This document shows, one piece after another, positions 54,003 to 64,000 of a stretch of 64,000 bases of DNA. Within the stretch, counting starts at the first letter, position 1; each line of letters starts with the position of its first letter. This DNA is from Mytilinidion resinicola (Eukaryota > Ascomycota > Dothideomycetes > Mytilinidiales > Mytilinidiaceae), in contig NW_022985441.1 in the NCBI RefSeq assembly GCF_010093595.1, positions 744,132 to 808,131 of the forward strand, read 5' to 3'. The notes beneath the pieces are model-generated. The model was given only the letters and a program-made list of their open reading frames with translations. It was not told the DNA's origin and made no database searches. Both the position numbers and the translations under genes were made by a program.

Positions 54003-55417
54003 TAAGTGAAAAATCCTGTTTCTTTTCGATTCCTGCATGCACCCCGCCAATCGGAGTACCTTAAGCGAACAAGTTGCGTATCTTGATCCTTCCTTGACGG
54101 GGTAACTGGGGCCATTTGCCTTTCTGAAAGGGGACCTATCTCGGCGGCTTCTTTAAGGTGGTCTCCGAAAAGTCACCGAACTGCTAGAGCATTTTCTCTT
54201 TTAGAAGAGCTCATGAACGCACAGTAGTGAAGAGAGCTTACCAATCCTCAGGCTTGTTTGTCTATACCTATTCCTCTAGGCTTCAGCAGACTTCGGGATC
54301 GCGAGTGTATGCCACACGCCACAAAGCTGCAATAAAGACGCCACAGACCACAGAACTGCTTTTCAGACGCCACAGAGTCATATACACTCCGTCACTAACC
54401 ACGCCTCACAGCACCGCCGGACCCATCTCCCCGCCACCATCCTGTGTCTCTCGTCTGTGTGCGATAGAGTCTTCACGACCTTTTCCCCCATCCTGGCCGC
54501 CACCATCGCACCTCCCGCCCCGCCTGCAGCCCTGAAGGATTCCCAGCCCCCTTCTCCACTTTCCTACCGTCGCGCTTGTCCCAATGCGGCCCGCATCGGC
54601 ATCGGCATCGCCTTTCCCAATCCCTGCCATAGCCCTGATTAGGGAGGATAAGCGAAGGAAGCCAAGACGCTATGGTCGAGAAATGAGGCGAGGAGGTGTG
54701 CGTGTGCGCGCGGGCCGGTGTGGTGGGCCGGTGGTTTGAGGGCTAGGACGTGCGCGGGTTTTCTTGAATCACGATTGCTTGGCCTGGCGGAGGGGTATGA
54801 GTTGCCGGTGTTGGAGGGAGAGATAAGGGGTGCGGGTGGGATGTGTAGGTTGGGTTGTGAATGATGACTTGTTGTTCCCGTGCAGTGAATGTCGCTGTTG
54901 AGGTCTTGTGTGCGTGTGCTGTGGCTTCTGGTACTTCCCTATGAGAACTGGGGTGATGCAGGCGCAAAAGCAGCGACCTAGGGACTTCGATGTGCGAATT
55001 TTCAATGTATGAGGGGATGTCGTGGGTTAGGAGTTGGTCGCATTTTCATTTCAGGTCGTCTCGATCTCTACAGTCCCAGAACACAGGTTCGGATATTTTC
55101 TTGCCACCGCTTGGGGTACTTCCCTTGGCTTTTGAAATATTGATTACGATGTAAAGATGGACGCAGCGGAGATCAAGTTTCTTTTTAGCAGACTGAAATG
55201 CTAATTGGGCTACTCCTCACAGTGGTATCGAGCACTCAAGAGTATAACCCGTGCAGTAGTGATCTATCGGTGTGCCCAAACTTATGACGTAGTCCTGTAA
55301 GTCGGTCGTCTCCAGTTGCTCATCACACCTTTACTTCCACCTACACGATACTATCCGTCTCATAGTACCTGACGGAACATATTAGCAAAGATTGAAGAAG
55401 AAGGATAGAGAGGATGT
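54003..55417. other. Gene-poor stretch
   Basis: About 1.4 kb with short ORFs only. A MITE-like core (TTGCCACCGCTTGGGGTACTT) lies near 55101-55121. The downstream exon of the broken C2H2 gene, if any, was not found here. Confidence 0.4.
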
Positions 55418-58400
55418 TTACCAGTCACTGGGATCATACGGGAATTTCCTATCTTCCATTAGCCTTCTTCCTCCATTATTCACACACCCAGAATCAGTCA
55501 CATAACGTACCTGATGACTACATCGCCCTTATAATCGGCCAAGTCGGGCTCAATCGGCTGGAAATCCAGCGCACAAACCGGCTCTTTCTGCCCGAACTCG
55601 GCGACTTCGCTAACAACGCCGTCTTTGTAGTTAATGCGGACCATGTTGACAGTTTCGCGGCTCGGGTCGCCTTTCAGGTAGTTGAGCGGCATGATTTGGA
55701 GACCGCTGTGAGCGGTAGTGAAGACCGTGTTGGGGAGGTCGCCTGTGTGGGGTATCTGGGGTGTATTAGTGGTTTGATGTGGATTGAAGAAGGGAGCTTA
55801 ATACGTGATGCATGCCTGCCAGACGGTTAGCATGTTTTCAGATAAAGAAGCGGGATGGACGGCATTGTGCTCACCGAGATTGAACCACACGACCAAATCT
55901 TCCTGCATGAGCGACTCCCCATCAAAGAACTTGCTAAAATCAATAGGGGGGTCAGACACATCCTGCGAGTTGAACGGATGCGCAGAGCGCGGCTCTGAGT
56001 CTTTCTGTTTCGTAACCATCAAGTCGTAGCCGGCCCAATTCGCTGCGTTTACCAGATTACTGGAGTTCTGAACTGTCGAATGGATAGTGCCTTCCGAAGG
56101 TAGGATTCGATACCCTCGATACTCCCCAAAAGCATTCGGCTTGTCGGTGTTGACGACTGAGAATTGCGTCGCACCGTTGGCGGCCCAGAAGAGTTTACTC
56201 TCGTCCTCTGATTCGACGAAAGAGCGCTGAAGCTTCATCGTGTTGCGAGACTTGCCGCGGGACCAGGGGTAGGTCTCGGTCGTAGCGACGAGAGTGGTCA
56301 TTTGCATAGTGTTTGCGGTGCCAAGGACGTCCATATCGAGTTTGTAATGTAGGACGTGATCATGCATGCTGAAATTGGAGTCAGTAGCTATTGAGTAGGA
56401 CAGACCGGGAGAGATGTCTGATGAGCAACCAACCTTCCGGAAAGAGCATCATGGATATGGTACCCGTAGTCTCCGTTCTTAGCATAATACGTTGATTGAA
56501 TGTATCCGGAGGCCCGCACTTCTATATGTATGGAGCCATCCATGTAAAATTGATAAGAGAACATGTAGTCATAATTCCCGACTGTGCTGACACTTCTCAC
56601 CGTGAAGAAGATGTTCCTCGTGGAAGAAACATAGTTCATAGTAGAATGGCGTTGAATAGGATACCCCGCATCCATTTCGAAAAGGCAGATGCTATCGAGA
56701 TGCGTGTGTGTTGTTTCCGCCGTATAGAAAGAGCTGTTGAGGTATGTCGCGTAGCTTGGGCAATCAAACCCTTTCACGAGTTCAAATGCGTAGGGTCCGA
56801 ATCCATAGAAACTGTCTAAATAGGAGGTTCCAGATGAAACAGGGTCATTTCCGGCGTAATGAGCCAGTGCCTCCTCTAGGCCGAGCTCGTAGATGATACG
56901 CTCGCCTTTGTATCGAATGTTGAACAGTCGTAAGCCGGTATCACGCGTGAAAGATAAGTAGAAATCGAAATCCATCCATTTAACATATCGCTCTTCCACG
57001 TCCACCCTAAAGCGGGATCCAGCGGGAGCAACCAAGGAAGGTGGGTAGATTTTGTCCGCCGGGGGAACCGTTCCCTCCTGATCCGAATCGGCCCAAGTGT
57101 CTTCCACGTTTGGAGGCAATCTTTCGAATCCGGGAGACCAAAATGCTGCACGGAAAGCATCTGTGGTGGGATAGAAGACGTCATTGTAGAGCCACCCTTC
57201 GAGCGACCACTTAGATGGGTCTCGGCCCGTGACGTTTGACATGAAATAAAGGCCTAGAGGCAGAAGAGTCTCGGCGTCAAAATCTGACGTTGGATAGTTC
57301 CAGAATGTGTCCCATCGAATGATTCCGTCATCCTGCCATCTGTCCCACAATTAGCAGAAGTACGTTTCGGATGTAAACATCTACACCTACAACGGGTCGA
57401 TTCCCCACACGTCTATCGTGTCATTGTCCAAGCCCAGACAGGTGCCGTTCCACAATTCTAGGGTAATGTCTTTGATGGAGGCGCTGACAACGTAGAGCCA
57501 ATCGGAGTACAGAGTGTCATCATCCGCGTCAAGGTTACGGACTCGACCATTGTTTTGTTTAGTAAAGGGATAGGTCAACGGCTCCCAGGTGGCAGATCCA
57601 TTGGTTCCGTTCTGTAGGGGCAGCGGCCCGACCAGGATATCCGCGTAGTACGGGTTCTCATCAGCGCGGTGATCTATCATCACATGCGCATACCGTGTTG
57701 GCGGTCGCTCAACAACGCCCTCGAGAAAAGCGAGAACATCTGTTTTGTTGGGCGTCATAAGCTCAACTAGCATTATGGTATTGTCCCTTGAAGAGTTATA
57801 AGACATCATTAGAGCGGATGGATGTAGCTGTAGCATACCATTCCGTTGCATTCTCAGTCTGAGTCAGGTTCAGCGATGTTTGGGCGAATAACCTAGTCGA
57901 AATTAGTATCCAATCTTGGAAAACTTCGACTTGCCACTTCATGCACGTGTTTTTCAGTTCCCAGGTCACGTGTACAGTGCTTTGTCACAGAAATCCGCAC
58001 GCTTTCCTACCACTGTTGTGGGGTTCCAACGTACTGACAACCAGGGGCAGTGCATACACTTTCATTCTGCATACCCCCTGCTGACGCTGTCAGGGGTAGC
58101 CTCGCGAGCTTACCAGTTGTTCAAAAAGCGGAACTTCTCTCTCATTAAGAATGCTGAGAATAACATGAGGCTCCTCATGCAGCGGCAAACGAGTGCACGG
58201 ATATCTTTGATGAGGAATTGTAAGACCTCCTCTCTTGGAAATATACGGGCTCTGCCCCTGGAGTCGAATGCAATCAAGGAATCTCTTCAAATCTCAACAG
58301 TAAAGATCACACGTACCATGCTGTTACTGACGCAGTTTCGTCATTGGTGAGTCCGGCCCAGACGTTTGGTTTGGGAGCCGCTAGCTTCCCGAGCTGGGTA

Positions 58401-58579
58401 TCAACGCAATCCGTACCGCTGGGAGCTTCGCGTTTAGAATAGCCGGGAAAGCCCTTTCGTTTAGCAGAATTTCTGAGCCAAGCTGATTTGGGTTCCGGGC
58501 GGGGTCTCGACGCGACAAGGGTAGTATGAAAGGTTAACAGTAATAGCGAAAGCACTTGAAAAGCTTTAGAGAGGCCCAT
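55418..58579 (-). CDS. Copper amine oxidase (TPQ-dependent), secreted type
   Basis: Eight exons: 58579-58317, 57892-57839, 57786-57391, 57339-56434, 56368-55875, 55815-55805, 55755-55511 and 55448-55418; all junctions in frame, 799 aa. It oxidatively deaminates primary amines to aldehyde, NH3 and H2O2. A signal peptide (VLSLLLLTFHTTLVAS) points to secretion. Domain marks: LMTPNKTDVLAFLEG and YELGLEEALAHYAGND; the cofactor motif N-Y-D-Y near residue 494, whose first Tyr becomes topaquinone; copper ligands H-D-H in SMHDHVLHYK and the His in LGMHHIPHTGDLPNT. That last motif is assembled only by an 11-nt exon 6. The C-terminus is KFPYDPSDW. Intron 1 (423 nt) holds a MITE. Confidence 0.93.
57975..58220 (-). 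mobile_element. MITE, TA-flanked, family 1 (copy 3, intronic)
   Basis: A 246-bp element inside intron 1 of the amine oxidase gene, in the gene's orientation. On the minus strand it begins CAATTCCTCATCAAAG and ends AAAGCACTG, with TA on both sides (57973-57974, 58221-58222). It shares CACTCGTTTGCCGCTGCATGA and ACTCGCGAGG-like blocks with the copy at 12369-12599. Subtracting it leaves a 175-nt intron. Confidence 0.75.
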
Positions 58580-59371
58580 TGTGGTAGGTGATATCGAGAC
58601 TCGAGGTTCTGCTGAGACTCAGGAACCGGGAGTTTGGCAAGCCTGTCTAAGGTTGACCTTTTGAACTGCATGGAAGTAGGATTGCCCCACCCTCTGCCAC
58701 CGGGAGCCCGGTTCGGAAGATGTGCCTGAACGCTTCATCGATATCTAGCCGGCATTGGTGCTGTGGCAGGCACCGTTGCGGGGGGAGAAAGCAGGCTGTG
58801 TCAGTGGAGGCCCGGCAGTATGTATCAGTGGAATCCGGCAGTATGTGTCAGTTCTTTCTGAGCAACGAAGAACAAGTTGCTCGCTTATCTCATGACTCTG
58901 CCCATCAGGCGGGAGAAGGTTATGATGACAAGGACAAACGACAAAAAGGAAACAATGCCATGAATTAGCCCTACAGTAGCTATAGATGGGGAGTTCGCCG
59001 ATAGACGATTCAAGTGCCGCGGGCGCACGGGATGGGACATGCTGGTCGACAGCAAGGATTCCGTAGTTGCTACTTAAAGCAGTTCGTGTCCGCAGATAAG
59101 GGTTCTCGCATGCTGATACTTCCTCCGTCTAAGCGGAGGATGAACGTTTGCCCGATGTCATAGTTGAAAGTGCTCGAAGGATTTGACGCGTTGAACTTGG
59201 GAGTTGATGAGAGAAGATGTGTTAGGCTAGTGATAGAGAGTGGAGGTTATTCGTAAGTGGGCGTAGCGGTAATCGATAGCATTGAGCATTTCTCAGCACG
59301 CTAACCTTGATATCACGACGACTGGCAATCATCCCTCGATGGATCCCCGCAATGCAACCTCAAAGTAACAG
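58580..59371. other. Intergenic between divergent genes
   Basis: About 790 bp separating the amine oxidase and the MFS transporter. A short direct repeat (CAGTATGT(A/G)TCAGT) occurs near 58817-58852. No gene recognised. Confidence 0.4.
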
Positions 59372-61355
59372 ATGGGCAAGGAACCTGATAAGAAACCCCT
59401 CATCCCCGCGCCGGAAGGTGAGTGCCGACAGCATTCATCGGATCTTGTTTCACCGCTACATTTGAGCAGCGATGCCCGCTAGAACTACGCGTTCCAGCGC
59501 CTTATTTGTCTAACGCAACACTGCAAAAGGTCTCCTTTCAAAAACATCGTATTCAAGCTAACATGATTCTAAAAGCCGACGATGGCGCGGTGGAAGAGCG
59601 CGAGTCGACGGTGCAATCACCCAAAGCCTTCATTGATGAAATCGAGGGTGAAGTACGTGAAGCTATCGAGGCAGAACACCAGCTGGACTTCCTCGGTGCG
59701 CTGAAACTGTATCCCAAAGCCATTGGATGGTCTGTCTTTTTCTCGCTTGGTGTGATAATGCTCGCGTTCGATCCGCAGCTATTGGGGTAGGAAATTTCTT
59801 GAGCTTGATAAGGCTATGCGTCCTTACATTTGATATCAGGAATTTCTACGCTATGCCCGCTTTCCAGAAGGATTTCGGATATCAATACAACGGCGAGGTA
59901 GGGGCTCCCCATTCTGGGCCAAAGACAGGGGATGTATTGAGAGACTGACAATGAGTGATCAGTATATCATTTCCGCACCATGGCAGACTGGACTCAGTAT
60001 GGGAAACCCGATTGGCCAGGCGGTCGGTGCTCTTTTTGCTGGACTTCCTATGGAGCTGTATGGACGCAAGAGAACGTTCAGCGTGTGCGTCTGTGGAACT
60101 GCGGGAATTGTGTTCATCCAGTTTTTCGCTCGTTCCCTTCCAGTACTACTCGTGGGTGAGCTGCTTGGTGGTTTATTATTAGGCTGCTACGGTGTGCTTC
60201 CTATTGCCTAGGCTTTTCGAGGATCGCTCGGCTAACAGGCCATAAGTTGTGATCGCGCCTGCATACGCGTCAGAGGTTTGTCCGATAGCCATTCGTGGGA
60301 CACTCACGTCTTACATCAATCTCTGCTTTGTTATGGGTCAACTTCTGGCGAACGGAGTATGTGCTGGTACCTCGAAGCTATCAAATCATTGGGTGAGTAG
60401 CGCTACAAACACTCCCGAGTTCATTCTAAGCTTGATTCAGGCATATTCAATCCCCTTCGCTCTCCAATGGTTCTGGATTTTGATTATTATCCCCGGGATG
60501 GCCTTCGCGCCGGAAAGTCCATGGTGGCTAGCCAGAAACAATAGATTCGCTGAAGCTGAACATTCGCTCTCTCGGCTAGCTTCTTCAAAGGTAAACGTCA
60601 AAGCAACACTCGCTATGATCATCGAAACAGATCGATTTGAACAAGAAATGGAAGCTGGAAGCACCTATTGGGACTGTTTTAAGAAGATTAATCTTCGTCG
60701 CACCGAAATCGGAATCGGTGTATATGCTATTCAAGTTTTAAGCGGCATCTACCTTATCAATTACGGCACATTATTTTTTACTCGCGCCGGACTTCCAACC
60801 GACAAAGCCTTCGACATGGGCATCGGTTTCCTTGCCGTCGGTTTCGTCGGCACGCTGTGCTCATGGGTCCTCCTCCAGCACTTTGGTCGTCGTACGATCT
60901 ACAACGTTGGCCTCACGATCCTCGCTGTGTTGCAACTCCTCATCGGATTTCTTGATCTGGCTCCCAATATTGATAGACACCCAAACATCATCTGGGCGCA
61001 ATCATCTCTTATGATAATTTGGAATTTTTTTTACGATATATCGATTGGACCCGTCTGCTTCGTTATCTTGTGCGAAGTTAGCGCGACAGAAGTACGCGCG
61101 AAGACTATTGCCATATCCACAGCCGTGCAGGCCGTGCTTGGCATAGCGATGACTGTAGCTATTCCCTATTTGATGAATCCAGACCAAGCCAATGTGAAGG
61201 GAAAGCTTGGCTTCTTTTTCGGCGGACTTGCTTGCATATCCCTCGTATGGGCATTCTTCCGCATTCCTGAGACTAAGGGCAGGACATACGAAGAACTTGA
61301 CATTATGTTTGAGAGGGGCGTGCGTACTCGGGACTTTGGAACCTACACGATTTAG
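59372..61355 (+). CDS. MFS sugar transporter (alpha-glucoside/maltose permease type)
   Basis: Six exons: 59372-59417, 59576-59786, 59840-59897, 59963-60191, 60247-60392 and 60441-61355, in frame throughout; 534 aa. Sugar-porter signatures: GWSVFFSLGVIMLAFDPQLLGNFYAMPAFQKDFG, GLPMELYGRKRTF (the D/E-x-x-G-R-R/K loop), IAPAYASEVCPIAIRGTLTSY, ESPWWLARNNRFAEAE, LQHFGRRTIYN and IPETKGRTYEELD. Twelve membrane helices are expected. The long cytoplasmic N-terminus (EGEVREAIEAEHQLDF) is typical of fungal maltose/alpha-glucoside permeases. Splice 4 (GTGTGC...ATAAG) gives CYVVIAPAYASE and uses a short AAG acceptor, the least certain junction. The start ATG was chosen because it opens MGKEPDKKPL and splices in frame; another upstream start is possible. 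Confidence 0.87.
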
Positions 61356-62188
61356 GAGTAGAGGCTGCAGATACCGGTATCGTAAAGACTACTTTCTACC
61401 CTCCGATGTCTATCCATAAAGCATTCACCAGCAGTTTGAGGAGCTGGTCGTCACCGAATTTGACTTCAACCAGATATCTAATCTCGCCCGGTACCTAGCC
61501 TCACTTGAACAAAAAGTAGCAGCATCCATTTGTGGTCCTGATTTAAGATTCCCTATCCTTGATATACACACTTTTTCTGTGCTTGTGTACGCTTGCCCAA
61601 CAACGCTTGAGGCCCTCTAGTAAGCTATCGAAAACTTTAAGATGCCAATTTTGACAAGCATGATAGGTCGCCACGCCACCTCCGACGGTGTGTTCAACGA
61701 AACTGCCACCCGGCTGTTCGTGATGAACTTTGGAAAATGCACAACCTGAAAAGCTCACGAACCACTTCGGAGATATCCTAGGGTAACATGCATAGTCTTT
61801 TCAAAGCTTGTCGAATTGCAAAACCTCCTTATGCACTGGCAATAATCTCAAAACATTGATTCAATCGGGCCTTCCTTCCCTGTTGTTCTCCCTGTGTGCA
61901 CTGAACTCAACTCCCCACTTGGGGAATAATCGGAGACCTCACAAAGCAGAAACAAGAGCCACTTTCCGAGTCACGCAGATTGTTATCTGGGGCGACACCT
62001 GATCCGAGCCACTGGTTCAGGGATCCCGGAGTTTTGATATCGGCGCACATAAAAGCTTGGCCGCAACCTCTTCTGTAGACTGTGCTGATCTCTTAGACTT
62101 CGATCAATTAACTTTCCTTTCTGATACAACTTTGGACTGACCAAGGACTGAGCATCGCTTGCTCTTTTAGCTTTCGATCAAAATTAAG
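61356..62188. other. Intergenic with repeat fragment
   Basis: About 830 bp downstream of the transporter. Contains the repeat fragment at 61560-61665 and otherwise only short ORFs. Confidence 0.4.
61560..61665 (+). repeat. Dispersed repeat fragment, shared with 41404-41505
   Basis: Contains GCTTGTGTACGCTTGCC, CGCTTGAGGCCCTCTAGTA and TTTTGACAAG in the same order as the fragment at 41404-41505, with roughly three quarters of positions matching by eye. The core resembles the MITE inner ends. Confidence 0.5.
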
Positions 62189-62732
62189 ATGACAAGGACA
62201 GCCTCAATCCCGAGTGCGATCAACGAAAAATTCCGACGAGACATACACCGAAGCGATTGTGACTCCTGATACCAAACGCGTCAACAATCCCCATGGCGTC
62301 GCCCTAAAACCAGAAGATCGACATGTATATCGACCAGCTGCTTCAACACAAGAAATAGATTTGCTCATCAGTCTTTGCTAGTACGACTTCAACAAGAAGC
62401 TCATTTGGAAGATCGATGTCAGTTTATTGCCACTGCTATGTCTTATGTATGAAGCGACACTCCGAACCCCATGCGAATAACGGTATATATGCTAACTATA
62501 AAGCCAGGTTCCTCATGAACTACCTCGACCGCAGCAGCCTCGCTCAATGAGAGCAAAAATGGGTTGGAAGATGACCTCGGGATGAAAGGGGTTGAGTTCA
62601 ACACTGCATCCTTCCGTCGCCAACCGTGACTTTCTTCTTCCCTTCCGTTGTGAACACCCTCGGATTCCCATGCATCACGACATTGCTGCTCACGGCGCCG
62701 GTGTGGGTAGCAACATTTGATTTCAATTCTTC
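62189..62732 (+). pseudogene. Relic of a Dal5/allantoate-type MFS permease
   Basis: Fragments in order of a fungal anion:cation symporter. A leader reads KRVNNPHGVALKPEDRH, then after an in-frame TAG (62379-62381) YDFNKKLIWKIDVSLLPLLCLMY. A plausible intron follows (GTATGA...CCAG, about 62449-62510), then FLMNYLDRSSLA, a stop or frame change, and GLEDDLGMKGVEFNTA. It then jumps to FFPSVVNTLGF...TTLLLTAPVWVATF, which in intact proteins lies far downstream (around helix 7). So the copy has lost several helices through internal deletion besides point damage. Not functional. It sits 0.8 kb after an intact MFS gene of a different subfamily. Confidence 0.6.
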
Positions 62733-63671
62733 GGAGACATGCGAGGAGTCCCTGGATTCATGAATGCAGCTATCGATGCCCTTCACAGGAACTTGATCAT
62801 ACGCTGGATGAACCTAGATACCGAAGTTGTGACCTACGTCTATAACAACACTGCCGAGCTGTCTCCGCCACGTAAGATAACTGTTCAATTCAAAGTTATA
62901 GGCACCGACACCCTCCACCACTTCCTCAAAAGTTATTATAACGATTGTGCTATCGGCTATATTTTCGACACACTGAAAATTGTGGATAAGGATGGAGGTT
63001 GGGGCCTCCGTTTTGGACGGGGTCGGTGGTCGAATGTTGACAGGTGCCAGTGGCATGACCACTCCGGACCTGGAGGAGTTTCGAGAAGAATTGCAACGAA
63101 CGGGTGGCCCTCTCCATAGACGACGTGTATATGAAGGCTGCCTTGGTAAGGGAACAGTTTAATCGATTAGAGGGTGAAAAGGTCTCAGCTTGAGCCTAGC
63201 ATTAAGTCATCCTACTACCCCCCTTATGTTTCTGCAAGACCTTCTCTGCCAGTGATGGATTGAGGCCTGACATTCGTGATTTGATTTAGAAATTGTGACT
63301 CTTCGATGTTGCCCAACAGTACATTGGCAGAGAGGTGTACACAGTGAGAACATACTATGACGTGGCTTCCGTTCACTTCAATTCAGCGCTTACCTAATCC
63401 TGCTGTCACGCTTTCTAGAACCTGCCGACCGTTTCGAGCGCAATCTCATCCTCTTTACCACAATCAACCTCTCGCTGGCTATGAGCGCCCAGCCCCCAGC
63501 GATACCTGCGCTGTCAACGGCGCCTAAGACTCCAACGGTACCGAAGCCGAAGTTCGTCATGCCAGATCTCAAGCCATGCTCGCATCCACCCAAGTCCCCT
63601 TTGATGTAAGTCCACCAGTGATGATAGAACGAGGGCTAGCTCGACGCCTGCACTGCACGCGGCTCCTGAAA
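62733..63671. other. Unassigned DNA after the MFS relic
   Basis: About 940 bp. A 126-codon plus frame (62739-63119) and an 82-codon minus frame (62814-63062) overlap; neither shows a domain. A proline-rich frame near 63480-63609 (SAQPPAIPALSTAPKTPTVP) is also unassigned. Possibly decayed sequence. Confidence 0.35.
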
Positions 63672-63870
63672 AAGTAGCACTCTTAGTTTCAACAGGTCGC
63701 AGGGGTGGGTGTGTACACGTGTATGCCACTACTTGGGGTGCTTCAATACATTTTCAGAGATCTGAGCGTTATGGAAACTTTTCACCTTGGGCCATCTAAA
63801 AAGTTGTTGAAGCCCTCCAAGCACTGGCAGACAGGTGTACACCAATGCGGACTTCTTGAGTGTGTCACTT
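63672..63870 (+). mobile_element. MITE, family 2 (second full copy)
   Basis: A 199-bp copy in opposite orientation to 24858-25055. It begins AAGTAGCACTC, has inner end GTGTACACGTGTATGCCACT, shared interior TTCAGAGATCTGAGCGTTAT, and the mirrored ends GGCAGACAGGTGTACACC and GAGTGTGTCACTT. Equal length and collinear match with the other full copy define the family boundaries. Confidence 0.7.
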
Positions 63871-64000
63871 GTTTCCCGCCCGCTGTGGCCTGCCAGCTAC
63901 GTCAATGAAGCACAAAAGGACATTGAGTCGCCGGGTTGCCTTGTCTCATGCACAAATTGTATGCTAACGGTGTTGGTGCATAGCGACGCCTACAGTCATG

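Noticed and set aside
55418..61355. A possible amine-utilisation cluster (amine oxidase plus transporter)
   Set aside because: The transporter is a sugar porter, not an amine permease, and no other linked functions are present.

Overview
The window looks like a chromosome segment of a filamentous ascomycete (Pezizomycotina). The reasons are genes with many short GT-AG introns (mostly 47-97 nt, with CTAAC/CTGAC-like branch sites), no operon structure, and typical families: a Clr5-TPR protein, a Zn2Cys6 regulator, RTA1, a fungal rhodopsin-like membrane protein, GH125, a GILT homologue, and a Fot1/pogo transposon with several MITEs. I cannot fix the class or species. All gene models were spliced by hand from frame continuity and splice signals; exon positions are given in the entries.

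Layout. 0.2-5.6 kb: cyclopropane-fatty-acyl-phospholipid synthase-like enzyme (-), RNase H2 subunit C (+), Clr5/TPR protein (-). 5.6-10 kb: gene-poor DNA and an AAA+ ATPase gene broken by two frameshifts. 10.7-17 kb: amidohydrolase (+), cis-CaaD-like tautomerase (-), a hidden three-exon 55-aa protein (-), a conserved-looking protein of unknown function (+). 17-24 kb: MITE, a GC-rich unresolved stretch, ammonium transporter (+), GH125 alpha-mannosidase (-). 24.8-31.5 kb: MITE, a family of F-box/LRR-like genes (one with a premature stop, one frameshifted), a DUF7730-like gene, and a rhodopsin-like membrane protein (-). 32.6-42.8 kb is dense housekeeping sequence: She9/Mdm33 (-), HAD phosphatase (+), NECAP endocytic adaptor (+), GILT thiol reductase (-), atypical hexokinase (+), Cys-rich single-pass surface protein (+). 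43-47 kb: gene-poor, with a pogo transposon inserted inside a MITE. 47.4-55 kb: RTA1 protein (-), sulfotransferase-like protein (+), Zn2Cys6 factor (-), interrupted C2H2 gene (+). 55.4-64 kb: copper amine oxidase with a MITE in intron 1 (-), MFS sugar transporter (+), a decayed MFS relic, another MITE.

I see no convincing biosynthetic cluster or shared pathway; most neighbours appear functionally independent. The most informative signals are structural. Two MITE families share an internal core. Several genes carry in-frame TAA/TAG codons where Gln is expected. Two genes carry tiny exons (14 and 11 nt). At least eight genes on both strands switch from a C-rich to a G-rich coding strand between their 5' and 3' halves.
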